Below, piece by piece: positions 10,602 through 19,537 of a stretch of DNA of 64,000 nucleotides. How positions within the stretch are numbered: the stretch's first letter is position 1; every line of letters starts with the position of its first letter. Both the position numbers and the translations under genes were made by a program. Source of the DNA: a bacterium SCSIO 12827 (GTDB lineage: Bacteria; Pseudomonadota; Alphaproteobacteria; Rhodospirillales; Casp-alpha2); the NCBI GenBank assembly GCA_024397995.1, contig CP073746.1, forward strand, positions 1,860,001 to 1,924,000, read 5' to 3'. The notes under the pieces were generated by a model, which did not search any database, was not told the origin of the DNA, and saw only the letters and a list, made by a program, of their open reading frames with translations.

Positions 10602-11125
10602 GGTTGGGTTCCTCCGGCCATCGCATATCCTAATCCGTAGACCACGACCGCCGCAAAGCCTCCGGCGATCAGATCATCCAGCATCACGCCAAGCGCGCCC
10701 GGAACCGCACGGTCGGCCCAGCTGACGGGCCAGGGTTTCCAGATGTCGAACAGGCGGAAGGCCAAGAAACCGGCAATGAACAGTACGGGGTCCAGGCCAG
10801 CCGGCAGCAGGGCGATCCATTGCCCCGCGACCTCATCGATCACCACGAAGGACGGATCTTTGACGGTGGAGCGCCTGAGCACCACCGCCGTGGCGAGAAT
10901 ACCGATCACCGTCGCTGCAACCGCCGCGACGGCCAGCCAGGGCCACCCCAAATAGAACAAGATCGCCCAGGCGACGGGCAGGGCGCCCAGGGAGCCGACG
11001 GTTCCCGGCGCCTTCGGCGACAATCCGCAGCCGAACCATGTGGCGATGATCATCGCGGGATTGTGGGCCGGGGGACGCTCCCGGCCGGGGGTTGGCGCGG
11101 CCCCGGACGTGGTGTTTTCGGTCAA
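10598..11125 (-). CDS. pgpA: Phosphatidylglycerophosphatase A
   Basis: Inner-membrane phosphatase that makes phosphatidylglycerol. The 175-residue protein has the family pattern GCGLSPKAPGTVGSLGALP near residues 33-51, several hydrophobic segments, and the conserved acidic run VIDEVAGQW and MLDDLIAG. The start is TTG, chosen because the strong ribosome site AAGGAG lies seven bases upstream; a downstream Met at residue 25 would leave almost nothing before the conserved region. Overlaps pncC by four bases, the usual alphaproteobacterial arrangement. Confidence 0.93.
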   Translation of the reverse strand: MTENTTSGAAPTPGRERPPAHNPAMIIATWFGCGLSPKAPGTVGSLGALPVAWAILFYLGWPWLAVAAVAATVIGILATAVVLRRSTVKDPSFVVIDEVAGQWIALLPAGLDPVLFIAGFLAFRLFDIWKPWPVSWADRAVPGALGVMLDDLIAGGFAAVVVYGLGYAMAGGTQP

Positions 11126-11424
11126 TCTGATGCTCCTTTTCGGACCCCGTCGACGAGGTGCCGTAACCGCCTTGAACCGTTTGGAAAGGCCGGAAATTCA
11201 ACACTTTTGCGGAGTGTTCATGGCCGTGCGGAAATGTAGACTTGAACGCCTTAGACCTTCCCTATACCTTCGACACAGGCATATCGCTTCCGGGGCCGAT
11301 GGGGGCCTGAAGGCGGCCCAAAAACAACAAAGACTGTCTACCCGGCTCAGGCGGGAAAGCCAAGTGCCGGGCGGCGCCGAACTGGGACCGGAATGACCAC
11401 GCACGAGGGAAGGAATACGGGGGA
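11126..11424. other. 299-bp divergent intergenic region, pgpA / M23 peptidase
   Basis: No gene is seen here. It must hold promoters for both directions. A perfect 6-bp inverted repeat (AACACT / AGTGTT, 11200-11218) is operator-like. A sub-optimal promoter pair TTGAAC (11242) and TATACC (11263) with 15-base spacing faces the peptidase gene. Short open frames in the region lack ribosome sites. Confidence 0.45.
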
Positions 11425-12750
11425 ATGATTAGACGGGGAGCCTTCGAAACGAATGCCGTTAAGCACTTGCGGGCGCTTATCGATCGGCTGTTCCCGGAAC
11501 GCCAGTTCGTGGTGCGCACCGAAGGGCGGGTGTCCTACTTCAAAGTTTCCCAACCCCTGCAGATCGTGATGTCCGGCGTCGTCGCCGTGGCGCTGTCGTG
11601 GAGCACCTTCACCTCCGTCAGCTTCCTGATGCACGACCAGGTCCTGCAGGCCAAGGACGATGAGATTGCCGGCGCGCGCCTGGCCTATCGTTCGTTGCTC
11701 AACGAAGTTGCCGAGTACCAGCGCAAGTTCGCCTCGATCACCAAGGATCTTGAGGAAAACCATTCCCTCATGCTGGGGCTGGTGGAAAAGAACGCCGCCC
11801 TGCAGCGCAACCTGAGTTCCGTATCCCGCAAGCTGGAAATCACCGCTGCCGAGCGTCAGCAGGTGATCAGCGCCCGCGAGCGCCTGAAGGAACAATTGGC
11901 CACGCTTGAGAATGAAATGACGTCTCTGTCAGGCCGCAATTTCGCGCTGAAGGACAACCTGAACGCGGTCGAAAGCGACCTGCACCTGATCATGACCGAG
12001 CGCAACAAGGCGCAGAACGATTCATCGCGCATGCGCAACCGGGTCGATGAGCTGACCTCGCGCCTGAAGGAACTTCAGGAAACGGAAGGCGAGGTCGTCC
12101 AGCGCATGAACGAGCGCGCCGGTGACCAGATCGCCGGCCTGGAAAAGGTCATCGAACTGACTGGGTTGGAGCCGGACCGGCTGCTCGGCATCACCGAAGA
12201 AGACAAGTCAGGTGTTGGTGGCCCGTTCATTCCGGTCGAACCCGACGGTCTGCCGGCCGGTGACCTGAAGCTTGAGTTGGCCAACCTGGACCGTAATTTG
12301 AACCGCCTTGAATCCCTTCAGGAATCCATTGCCCGCGTACCGCTCGCAGCCCCCCTGACGTCCTATTACATCACCTCTAGCTTCGGTAAGCGCAAGGATC
12401 CCATGACCAACCGCTGGTCCGCCCATTACGGTGTCGACCTGGGCGGTCCGGTGAAATCCCCGGTTTATTCGACGGCCGCGGGCAAGGTGACCTTCGCCGG
12501 CTGGAAGGGACGTTACGGCCGCCTGATCGAGATCGACCACGGGCTGGGGCTGAAAACCCGGTTCGCGCATCTCAGCAAGGTTCTCGTTAAGGTTGGCCAA
12601 GAAGTGAAGTTTCATGAGAAGATTGGACTTCTGGGTAGTACGGGCCGAAGCACGGGGCCACACCTCCATTACGAGGTGGTGTTCAACAACAAGCCGTTGA
12701 ACCCGCTCAAGTTCATCAGGGCAGGAAAGTATGTTTTCAAAGACAAGTAA
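11425..12750 (+). CDS. Membrane-anchored coiled-coil M23 (LytM) peptidase
   Basis: Periplasmic peptidoglycan endopeptidase candidate of 441 residues. Order: cytoplasmic basic N terminus, one membrane segment at about 46-66, a long coiled coil at about 80-215, then the LytM domain. Zinc and catalytic residues are present as His334 and Asp338 (HYGVDLG) and His413 and His415 (PHLHYE), so it should be active rather than an EnvC-like activator. Its 3' end overlaps the bactofilin gene by 20 bp; M23-bactofilin pairs act in cell-shape control in several bacteria. Start follows GGGGGA. Confidence 0.93.
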   Translation: MIRRGAFETNAVKHLRALIDRLFPERQFVVRTEGRVSYFKVSQPLQIVMSGVVAVALSWSTFTSVSFLMHDQVLQAKDDEIAGARLAYRSLLNEVAEYQRKFASITKDLEENHSLMLGLVEKNAALQRNLSSVSRKLEITAAERQQVISARERLKEQLATLENEMTSLSGRNFALKDNLNAVESDLHLIMTERNKAQNDSSRMRNRVDELTSRLKELQETEGEVVQRMNERAGDQIAGLEKVIELTGLEPDRLLGITEEDKSGVGGPFIPVEPDGLPAGDLKLELANLDRNLNRLESLQESIARVPLAAPLTSYYITSSFGKRKDPMTNRWSAHYGVDLGGPVKSPVYSTAAGKVTFAGWKGRYGRLIEIDHGLGLKTRFAHLSKVLVKVGQEVKFHEKIGLLGSTGRSTGPHLHYEVVFNNKPLNPLKFIRAGKYVFKDK

Positions 12751-13180
12751 GGGTACGAGCAGCCAAAGCGGCCAACAGCCCACGGTGAAATCGGCCGGCC
12801 CGTCAATTATTTCGGCCGACCTTCGCATCATCGGGGACCTGAGCTCGGAAGGTGAAATCCAAATCGACGGCACCATCGACGGCGATATCCGCACAAAAAG
12901 CCTGCTTGTTGGCGAAACCGCCAACATCAAGGGCGAAATCGTCGCAGATCGGGTGCAAGTCCACGGCACCATCAATGGCCAGATCAAGGCCCGGTCCGTG
13001 ACTCTGGCGCGCTCGGCGCGCGTCATCGGCGACATTCTTCACGAAGATCTGGCGATCGAAAACGGGGCCTTCCTGGAAGGTCACTGCAAGCGCCTGGTCG
13101 AAAAGAAGGATGTCGATGCCGTCCGGCAGACCATCGCCTCCGCGTCCACGCCCAAGACTACCCCCGCCGCCGCCGAATAA
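12731..13180 (+). CDS. bacA: Bactofilin
   Basis: Polymer-forming cytoskeletal protein of 149 residues. The central right-handed beta-helix spans about 25-120 with repeated short strands (IIGDLSSEGEIQIDGTIDGD, GEIVADRVQVHGTINGQIKA), flanked by Ser/Gln-rich and Ala/Thr/Pro-rich tails. Bactofilins form nucleotide-independent filaments at the membrane and localise wall enzymes. It overlaps the upstream LytM peptidase gene by 20 bp, implying co-translation and a functional pair. A weak hairpin (13196-13208) follows the stop, with a T-run only 13 bases further on. Confidence 0.95.
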   Translation: MFSKTSKGTSSQSGQQPTVKSAGPSIISADLRIIGDLSSEGEIQIDGTIDGDIRTKSLLVGETANIKGEIVADRVQVHGTINGQIKARSVTLARSARVIGDILHEDLAIENGAFLEGHCKRLVEKKDVDAVRQTIASASTPKTTPAAAE

Positions 13181-13224
13181 GGCATCGAAAACGGCGTCGG
13201 GACCCGACCGCACTTATTTCGTTT

Positions 13225-14229
13225 TTAGAACGGCAGGGGCCGCTTGAGGGCTTCCGCGTAAATGTCCGCGTCCGCATTGCCGCCGGAACAGACAACCAGC
13301 ACGTTCTTGCCCTTGCAGTCGACCTTGCCGGTGATCGCGGCGGCCAAGGCCACGGCGCCCCCCGGTTCCACCACCAATTTCAGATACTTGAAGGCGACAG
13401 CCATGGCGGTCATCGCCTCATCATCGGTGACGCAAAGCCCGCTGGTCAGGCGTTCGGAATTGACGGTGAAGGTCAGTTCCCCCGGTTCCGGCGCCAGCAG
13501 CGCGTCGCAGATGGAGCGCGCGGCCGGATCGTTGGCGAGGCGCTTGTTCGCGGCAAGGGACCGCGCCGTATCATCGAAGCCCGCCGGTTCAGCCGAATAG
13601 ACGGCCGTGTCCGGCGACAGGGCCCGCACCGAAGTCGAACAGCCGGCGATCAGCCCGCCGCCGCCGCAGGGGCTGATGAAGATATCGGGCGTCCAGCCCT
13701 CGGCGGCGCAGGTCCGCACGGCCTCGGCCGCCAGCGTGCCCTGACCGGCCATGATCAGCGGATCGTCATAAGGTTTGATCAGGATGGCACCGCGTTCTTC
13801 GCGCAGCTTGGCGCCCAATTCCTCGCGGCTTTCCGTGAAGCGGTCGAAGGTCACGACCTCCGCACCCCAGGCCTTGGTTAATTCGACCTTGGTCTTGGGG
13901 GCGTCCTTGGGCATCAGGATGACCGACGGCAGGCCCAGCATGGAGGCCGCCGCCGCCACGCCCTGGGCATGGTTGCCCGAGGAAAAGGCGACCACGCCGG
14001 CGTCGCGCCTGTCTTGGGGAATGCGGGAAATGGCGTTATAGGCGCCGCGGAACTTGAACGATCCGGTGATCTGCAGCGGCTCCGCCTTGACGCGCAGGCG
14101 AAAGCCCAGCGCCGCGTTGAGCAGCGGGCTTTCCAGCACCGGGGTGACGACGGCGATGCCTTTCAGAACCTGGGCGGCGCTTTCGATATCGGCAAATGTC
14201 AGCACTTCAGACGCGGGCGAGGACGGCAT
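13225..14229 (-). CDS. PLP-dependent threonine/serine dehydratase family protein
   Basis: Fold-type II PLP enzyme of 334 residues. The Schiff-base lysine lies in GSFKFRGAYNA, the Asn loop in SSGNHAQGVA, the phosphate loop in CGGGGLIAG, and a C-terminal CSGGNAD contacts the pyridine ring. It has no C-terminal ACT domain, unlike the IlvA-type protein at 39300-40517, so it is probably catabolic or a serine racemase/hydroxyaspartate-type enzyme; substrate is undetermined. The first Met of the open frame (14295) would overlap the hydrolase gene by 89 bp. The Met at 14229 gives a 23-bp overlap and a normal length. Confidence 0.85.
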   Translation of the reverse strand: MPSSPASEVLTFADIESAAQVLKGIAVVTPVLESPLLNAALGFRLRVKAEPLQITGSFKFRGAYNAISRIPQDRRDAGVVAFSSGNHAQGVAAAASMLGLPSVILMPKDAPKTKVELTKAWGAEVVTFDRFTESREELGAKLREERGAILIKPYDDPLIMAGQGTLAAEAVRTCAAEGWTPDIFISPCGGGGLIAGCSTSVRALSPDTAVYSAEPAGFDDTARSLAANKRLANDPAARSICDALLAPEPGELTFTVNSERLTSGLCVTDDEAMTAMAVAFKYLKLVVEPGGAVALAAAITGKVDCKGKNVLVVCSGGNADADIYAEALKRPLPF

Positions 14230-15076
14230 CGATGACTTCCTTGGATGGTTGTTCGCGAAGGTTGGGCGGGTGGCCCACGTTCGGCACCGTGGCATGAATC
14301 AGCCCGGGACGATCATGGATCATCGCAGTCAGAATTTTGGCGCTCAGAATATCCGACTTCGCCCCCCGAACAACCCCCGTCGGCACCCGTTTGAGGGCGC
14401 GAAAATAGGGCCACAGGTCCGTGCCGCCGGGCGGCAGGGCAAGCAGCGGCTTGACGATATCCAAGTCCCAGTCGCGGTGGATGCGGCCGTCGGGTCCCTC
14501 GATGAAGGTGGCCTGCGCCAGGTCCATCCATTCCGCGTCCGTGTCGGCGGGAAGGTCGGGAAACCCGTGGCGCAGGGCGAACACGGCCTGATCCCAGGTC
14601 GCGAAGCTGCCGCGCCCCCGCATGCTGTCGATGATCGGTTTCAGGGGGTCGGCCAGCACCACCGCACCGACGTCGTTCAGCACCACCCCGGCCAGCATCG
14701 TCGGCATGGCGGCGGCCATGGCCATCGCCATGATCCCACCCATGGAGGTGCCGATCACCACCACCCGGTGCAGGCCCAGCACGGCCAGCAGGTTGCGCAT
14801 GTCGTCCAGATAGGTTTCCACCCGGTAGTTGGCCGGGTCCGGATCATGGGGGGAGCGCCCGCGTCCGCGCATGTCCGGGCAGATCACGCGCCAGCCCAGG
14901 TCTTTCAGGCGCAGGGCCGGCTGATGGAAATCCTTGGAATTGCGGGTCAATCCCGGCAGGCACAGCACGGCCGGGCGATGGTCCGGGCCGTTCCGGGCAG
15001 GCGCATAGTCGCGGTAATAGAGTTCAAGCCCGTCGCGGGCCGTGAACCGGTGTTCGGTAAAGCCCGCATCCGTCAT
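14207..15076 (-). CDS. Alpha/beta hydrolase (first of two paralogues)
   Basis: Cytoplasmic alpha/beta-hydrolase of 289 residues with no signal peptide. Nucleophile Ser111 lies in GTSMGG, the likely acid in RGAKSDIL and the His in NVGHPP. The oxyanion loop reads CLPGLTRNSKDF. It closely parallels the hydrolase at 44318-45160 (HGLTRNGRDF, GTSMGA, RGAQSDLL, VGHAP), so the two are likely paralogues. Substrate unknown; esterase or C-C hydrolase activity is possible. Six bases separate it from the HAD gene upstream and it overlaps the dehydratase downstream, forming a three-gene operon. Confidence 0.85.
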   Translation of the reverse strand: MTDAGFTEHRFTARDGLELYYRDYAPARNGPDHRPAVLCLPGLTRNSKDFHQPALRLKDLGWRVICPDMRGRGRSPHDPDPANYRVETYLDDMRNLLAVLGLHRVVVIGTSMGGIMAMAMAAAMPTMLAGVVLNDVGAVVLADPLKPIIDSMRGRGSFATWDQAVFALRHGFPDLPADTDAEWMDLAQATFIEGPDGRIHRDWDLDIVKPLLALPPGGTDLWPYFRALKRVPTGVVRGAKSDILSAKILTAMIHDRPGLIHATVPNVGHPPNLREQPSKEVIDAVLARV

Positions 15077-15082
15077 GCGAGA

Positions 15083-15772
15083 TTACAGGCCGAGCAGGTC
15101 GGGCAGGCCGCTCAGATTGTCGAGCTGCGTGATGATCTTGCCCGGCAGGCGTTCCGGCGGCTGCTTGAACCGGTTGACCCAGACCACCCGGAACCCGAAA
15201 TTCGCCGCCGCCGCCGCGTCCCAGGCATTGGACGACATGAAGCAGATGCGCCCGGCCTCGACACCCAGGCGGTCGACAGACATTTGATAGACGCTGGGAT
15301 GGGGCTTGAAGATGCCCACGTCGGCAACCGACTGGACGTCGTCCAGAACGGAACCGATATCGGCGTTGGCAACGGCCGCCGCCAGCATGTCGGGTGAGCC
15401 GTTGGACAGGATCGTCGTCTTCAGGCCGGCGGCCTTCAAGGCGGTCAGAACGCCCTTCACCTCGGCATAGGCGTCGAGCTTGAAATAGAGGTCGAGCAGT
15501 TTCTGACGCAAGACCGGATCGCCGTCGAGGCCGAGGGCCGCCAGGGAGTAATCGAGACCGTCCTGGGTGACCTGCCAGAATTCCACATACTCACCCATGA
15601 GCGAACGCAGCCAGGAATAGGACAGCTGTTTGTCCCGCCACAGGGTGGCCAGCGGCGCCATCTTGTCGCCCAGGTCGTCCTTGCAATGGGCTGCTGCCGC
15701 GGCGACGTCGAACAGGGTGCCGTAAGCGTCGAACACGCAGGCCCCGATATCCGTCAATTGGTCGTGCGCCAT
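15083..15772 (-). CDS. HAD-superfamily haloacid dehalogenase type II-like
   Basis: Cytoplasmic HAD hydrolase of 229 residues. Nucleophile Asp15 is in VFDAYGTLFD, motif II in ILSNGSPDML, the Lys in IFKPHPSVY, and the final motif in SSNAWDAAAA. The DAYGTLFD and SSNAWD motifs are those of L-2-haloacid dehalogenases, so dehalogenation of 2-haloacids is the best guess. Many relatives with these motifs have other or unknown substrates. First gene of a minus-strand operon with the alpha/beta hydrolase and PLP dehydratase. Confidence 0.87.
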   Translation of the reverse strand: MAHDQLTDIGACVFDAYGTLFDVAAAAAHCKDDLGDKMAPLATLWRDKQLSYSWLRSLMGEYVEFWQVTQDGLDYSLAALGLDGDPVLRQKLLDLYFKLDAYAEVKGVLTALKAAGLKTTILSNGSPDMLAAAVANADIGSVLDDVQSVADVGIFKPHPSVYQMSVDRLGVEAGRICFMSSNAWDAAAAANFGFRVVWVNRFKQPPERLPGKIITQLDNLSGLPDLLGL

Positions 15773-15923
15773 GTCTCAAATTCTCCCCATTTCCATGCCT
15801 GATGATCGCTGAATGGCCTTGCCGTTATGGGCGGCGCCGAAAAGAGGGTCAACAACAGGCGGCTTGATTGCGGGTCACTATCCGGTGAATGGATGACTGA
15901 TTCGGATTTCCCGGGTCTACGGC

Positions 15924-17990
15924 TCAGCGCGACAGATCGGCGTGTGGGGCAAAGGCGACTTCCGTGCCCGAAAGGCGCGAACGGTAGACATGCAAATTCT
16001 CCATCACCCGTTGGACGTAATCGCGGGTTTCGTCGAAGGGAATCATCTCGACCCAGTCGATGACGTCCACGTCCTTCTGCCTGGGGTCGCCATATTCCTT
16101 GAGCCAGCGCCGCACCCGGTGCGGCCCGGCGTTGTATCCGGCCACCGACAGCACGTAGGAGCCGTCGAATTCGGTGATCAGACCGGCCAGATAGGTCTGG
16201 CCCAGGGTCAGGTTATAGCCGGCATCCGTGATCAGGCGGGCGCGCGAGAACGGCAGACCCTGCCGCTTTGCCACCACCTTGGCCGTGGCCGGCATCAACT
16301 GCATCAGGCCTTGGGCGCTGGCACGGCTGACGGCATTGCCGCGAAAGGCGCTTTCCTGGCGGATCATGCCCAGCACCAGGGCGGCTTCCAAGGGCGGCAG
16401 GTTCCATTTCGTCGGGAGGCGGGGCAGGGTGATCGCGGGATAACCGTGAGTGGCCAGCATCAGCCCATCGCGGAGCGATTGTTTGGCGACCCGCACGGCA
16501 AGGTCGCGGCGTTCGGCCTCCGCCGCCAGATCGGCGGTCAGCACGCGCCAGCCCGGATTTTCGTCGGCCCGGTCCAGCAGGGTTTCCAGCACGGCGCGCA
16601 GCGCATAATCGGCGCCGGCGGCGGATAGGGCGCGGAACGCGCGGGTCAATTCATGGGACTGGAACTGTCGGACCAGATCCGCATCCGGTTCCGGGTCAGG
16701 CGGCAGGCGCAGGACAGCCGCCGGGTCGACACGGGCCATAGACAGTTGCCCGTAATAGGTCGTCGGATGGTGGGCGGCACGGGCAAACCATTCGATGGCC
16801 CGCTGCGGCTGATTTAGGTCGTCGAAGCTGCGCGCGATCCAATAGGCGCCCCGCGACAGGGATACGGGATAATTGACCCGGGCGTACATGCGCTGGAAAT
16901 GTTGAAGCGCTACCTTGGGTTCGTTCAAAAAGCGCAGGGCGACCCAACCGGCCAGCCATTCGGCCTCGGCATAATCAGCCCCTTCGCTGAGCCCGTGGTT
17001 GCGGGCGATGCGGTAGGCGTCGGTGATGAACCCTTTGCGCAGTGACCGGCGCACCAGGGTTGAGCGTTCCTCCCACCACAGTTCCGGATGGGGCTGATCG
17101 CCCGGCAGGTAGCGGACGAGATCAAGGGCCGATTCCTTGCCTTTCTTGCGTCGCCAGCGCAACCGCTCATAAATCAGGCCCGGGTCACGTTGCAGGTTAT
17201 CCGGCACCTTGGCGACCAGGGCATCCACATTGCCCATCTGGCGGCGCAGGGAAATACGCGCCAGACCGAGCTTCTGGTAGGCCTTGGGCACGCGCCATAA
17301 ATGGCGGCGCACGGCCCAATAACGGCCCTCCCACAACAGGCGGTCAAGGCGGGCGATATGATCCGATGTGCGGAGACGCTTGCCGTGGCGGCCCATGAAG
17401 TGCTTTTCGTCGGCCTTGGAGAAATCACCGTTGATCCAGGCATCGCGCAGCATGGCGGTGGCCCGGTCTTCGTCCTTCTTGTCGCCACGGTTGAGCAACG
17501 CCACCGCATAGCGTGCCTTGCCCAGGGCCGTGACCGGTTGCCGCCCCGTGAACCAGGCCAGAACCACATCGTCGGCCTCCGTCGCCGACAGGCGTGCCTC
17601 GGCCTTGGCGTTGATGCGCCAGGACCGGGGCCATTGCGGATTGTTGTAGAGGAAGGCCGATAATTCGTCGAATTCCGCCGGGCCGCTGTAGGACGACAGC
17701 CGCCCCCATTGAATCAATTTGCGGGCGAGGGGATCCTTGGTTTTGGATTCCAAGGATTTGACCTCGGACCACTTGCCCTGGTCCATGGCCTTGAAGGCCT
17801 TGGTCATGATGGCGAGGTCGCGGGAATTGACGGGCTCGGGCGCACTGCCGGCCTTCGGCCCTGCCTGGGCGCCAATGGTCAGCCCGACAAGGACGCAAAA
17901 GGCACACACCCACCGGAATACCCCCGATGGCGCTAGGCCCCCTCGTTTTGGCGGCCTGATCACGGATTGCGTGGCAATCTGCCGCATCAT
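15924..17990 (-). CDS. slt: Soluble lytic murein transglycosylase
   Basis: Periplasmic glycan-cleaving enzyme of 688 residues. A basic N terminus and a hydrophobic stretch (WVCAFCVLVGLTIGAQA, about 27-43) form a signal peptide. A long alpha-helical superhelix follows, and the C-terminal SLT domain has catalytic Glu546 in RQESAFRGNA, the GLMQLMPATA motif and VAGYNAGPHRV. An open frame continues another 154 codons upstream, but that part runs antisense through dapA and lacks family similarity. The Met pair at 17990/17987 was therefore chosen; the ribosome site is poor. It diverges from dapA. Confidence 0.93.
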   Translation of the reverse strand: MMRQIATQSVIRPPKRGGLAPSGVFRWVCAFCVLVGLTIGAQAGPKAGSAPEPVNSRDLAIMTKAFKAMDQGKWSEVKSLESKTKDPLARKLIQWGRLSSYSGPAEFDELSAFLYNNPQWPRSWRINAKAEARLSATEADDVVLAWFTGRQPVTALGKARYAVALLNRGDKKDEDRATAMLRDAWINGDFSKADEKHFMGRHGKRLRTSDHIARLDRLLWEGRYWAVRRHLWRVPKAYQKLGLARISLRRQMGNVDALVAKVPDNLQRDPGLIYERLRWRRKKGKESALDLVRYLPGDQPHPELWWEERSTLVRRSLRKGFITDAYRIARNHGLSEGADYAEAEWLAGWVALRFLNEPKVALQHFQRMYARVNYPVSLSRGAYWIARSFDDLNQPQRAIEWFARAAHHPTTYYGQLSMARVDPAAVLRLPPDPEPDADLVRQFQSHELTRAFRALSAAGADYALRAVLETLLDRADENPGWRVLTADLAAEAERRDLAVRVAKQSLRDGLMLATHGYPAITLPRLPTKWNLPPLEAALVLGMIRQESAFRGNAVSRASAQGLMQLMPATAKVVAKRQGLPFSRARLITDAGYNLTLGQTYLAGLITEFDGSYVLSVAGYNAGPHRVRRWLKEYGDPRQKDVDVIDWVEMIPFDETRDYVQRVMENLHVYRSRLSGTEVAFAPHADLSR

Positions 17991-18074
17991 GGACGCGATG
18001 ATACGATTTCGGGGGGCTGGCAACAAGCGGTGCAATCGTGGCAGAAACACGGTCCACCTGGCGGCGGTCCATGC

Positions 18075-18103
18075 TTGCCGAGGAAGCCGGTCAGGGCTAT
18101 GGT
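18075..18103 (+). promoter_or_regulatory. Candidate sigma70 promoter of dapA
   Basis: TTGCCG (18075-18080), 17-base spacer, TATGGT (18098-18103). Predicted start near 18110, giving a leader of about 35 bases with the ribosome site TAAGGAG. Lies in the slt/dapA divergent gap. Confidence 0.4.
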
Positions 18104-18144
18104 CCGCACAATCCCGAGGCCCGCACGAGACTAAGGAGTGAACG

Positions 18145-19020
18145 ATGTTCAAGGGCTCTTTCCCTGCGCTGATTACCCCCTTCAAGGATGGAGCGGTGGA
18201 CGAATCGGCCTTCAAGAACTTCGTTGATTGGCAGATCTCCGAAGGCACCGATGGCTTGGTGCCCTGCGGCACGACCGGCGAGTCGCCGACCCTCAGCCAT
18301 GAAGAGCATATGAAGGTCACAGAATGGTGCATCGAGGCCGCTGACGGCCGCGTGCCCGTGATCGCCGGCGCGGGATCGAACTCGACCAAGGAAGCGATCG
18401 AACTGACCAAGCACGCCAAGGCCGCCGGGGCCGATGCGGCGCTGGTCGTCACGCCCTACTACAACAAGCCGACCCAGGAAGGTCTGTATCTGCATTACAA
18501 GACCATCCATGACGAAGGCGGCTTGCCGATCATCATCTACAACATTCCCGGACGGTCCATCGTCGACATGTCCGTCGCCACCATGGCGCGGCTGGCGGAA
18601 CTGCCGAACATCGTCGGCGTCAAGGACGCGACCCAGGACCTGGCGCGGCCCATCAACACACGTCTCGCGATCAAGAAGGATTTCTGCCAGATGTCCGGCG
18701 AGGACGGCACCGCGATCCCGTTCATGGCGGCGGGCGGTCACGGCTGCATTTCCGTGACGGCCAATATCGCCCCCCGAATGTGCGCCGACATGCAGCGCGC
18801 CTGGCGGGAAGGGGACATGGCCAAGGTGATGGAGCTGCAGGACCGCCTGACGCCCGTACACAACGCCCTGTTCTGTGAAACCAGCCCCGGGCCGGTCAAG
18901 TACGCGGCGTCGCTGCTCGGCAAGTGTTCGGCGGAAACCCGTCTGCCGATCTGCGAGATCGCCGAGACGAGCAAGGCCCGAGTTCGCGATGCCATGACCG
19001 CCGCCGGGCTGCTGAACTGA
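18145..19020 (+). CDS. dapA: 4-hydroxy-tetrahydrodipicolinate synthase
   Basis: Condenses pyruvate and aspartate semialdehyde in the lysine/diaminopimelate pathway that feeds peptidoglycan. The 291-residue TIM barrel has the pyruvate-binding [16 protein letters not shown], the proton-relay Tyr in YNIPGR (about 132) and the Schiff-base Lys160 in GVKDAT. The start has a strong TAAGGAG site. Followed by smpB after 32 bp, a frequent proteobacterial neighbour. Confidence 0.97.
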   Translation: MFKGSFPALITPFKDGAVDESAFKNFVDWQISEGTDGLVPCGTTGESPTLSHEEHMKVTEWCIEAADGRVPVIAGAGSNSTKEAIELTKHAKAAGADAALVVTPYYNKPTQEGLYLHYKTIHDEGGLPIIIYNIPGRSIVDMSVATMARLAELPNIVGVKDATQDLARPINTRLAIKKDFCQMSGEDGTAIPFMAAGGHGCISVTANIAPRMCADMQRAWREGDMAKVMELQDRLTPVHNALFCETSPGPVKYAASLLGKCSAETRLPICEIAETSKARVRDAMTAAGLLN

Positions 19021-19052
19021 CCGCGCCCCTGAGCGCGTGAAAGTCCCTTACC

Positions 19053-19532
19053 ATGGCCACGAAAAAGAAAAAGGGTCCGCCCGGCAACGTGGTGGCCCAG
19101 AACCGCAAGGCGCGGCACAACTACTTCATCCTTGAGGATGTCGAGGCCGGCTTGATGCTGACCGGGACCGAGGTCAAATCCCTGCGCCTGGGCCGGGGCT
19201 CCCTGGTCGATGCCTATGCGGCGGACGAGGACGGCGAACTGTACCTCTACAACGCCGACATTCCCCGGTATGAACAGGCTGGCCCCAACAATCACGAGCC
19301 CAAGCGCAAGCGCAAGATGCTGCTGCACCGGCGCGAGATCGCGCGCCTGTCCGGCGCCGTCAACCGCAAGGGCATGGCCCTGGTGCCGCTCGCGATCTAT
19401 TTCAACAAACGCGGCCTGGCCAAGGTTCAACTGGCCCTGGCCGAAGGCAAGCACCAGTACGATAAGCGCGAAACCACCAAGGCCCGTGACTGGGGCCGGC
19501 AAAAAGCGCGTCTGATGCGCGATAAGGGATAA
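19053..19532 (+). CDS. smpB: SsrA-binding protein SmpB
   Basis: Binds tmRNA and brings it to stalled ribosomes for trans-translation. The 159-residue protein has the family core: [30 protein letters not shown], then [13 protein letters not shown] and the basic C-terminal tail beginning [10 protein letters not shown] that enters the decoding site. No tmRNA gene is visible in this window. It lies five bases before the next gene, suggesting cotranscription. Confidence 0.97.
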   Translation: MATKKKKGPPGNVVAQNRKARHNYFILEDVEAGLMLTGTEVKSLRLGRGSLVDAYAADEDGELYLYNADIPRYEQAGPNNHEPKRKRKMLLHRREIARLSGAVNRKGMALVPLAIYFNKRGLAKVQLALAEGKHQYDKRETTKARDWGRQKARLMRDKG

Positions 19533-19537
19533 CCCCA

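Noticed and set aside
13196-13208. Bactofilin terminator hairpin GTCGGGACCCGAC
   Set aside because: The arms almost touch, so the real loop leaves about four pairs, and the T-run is 13 bases away.
17991-18452. 154-codon N-terminal extension of the lytic transglycosylase
   Set aside because: It is antisense to dapA, would bury the signal peptide inside the protein, and shows no family similarity.
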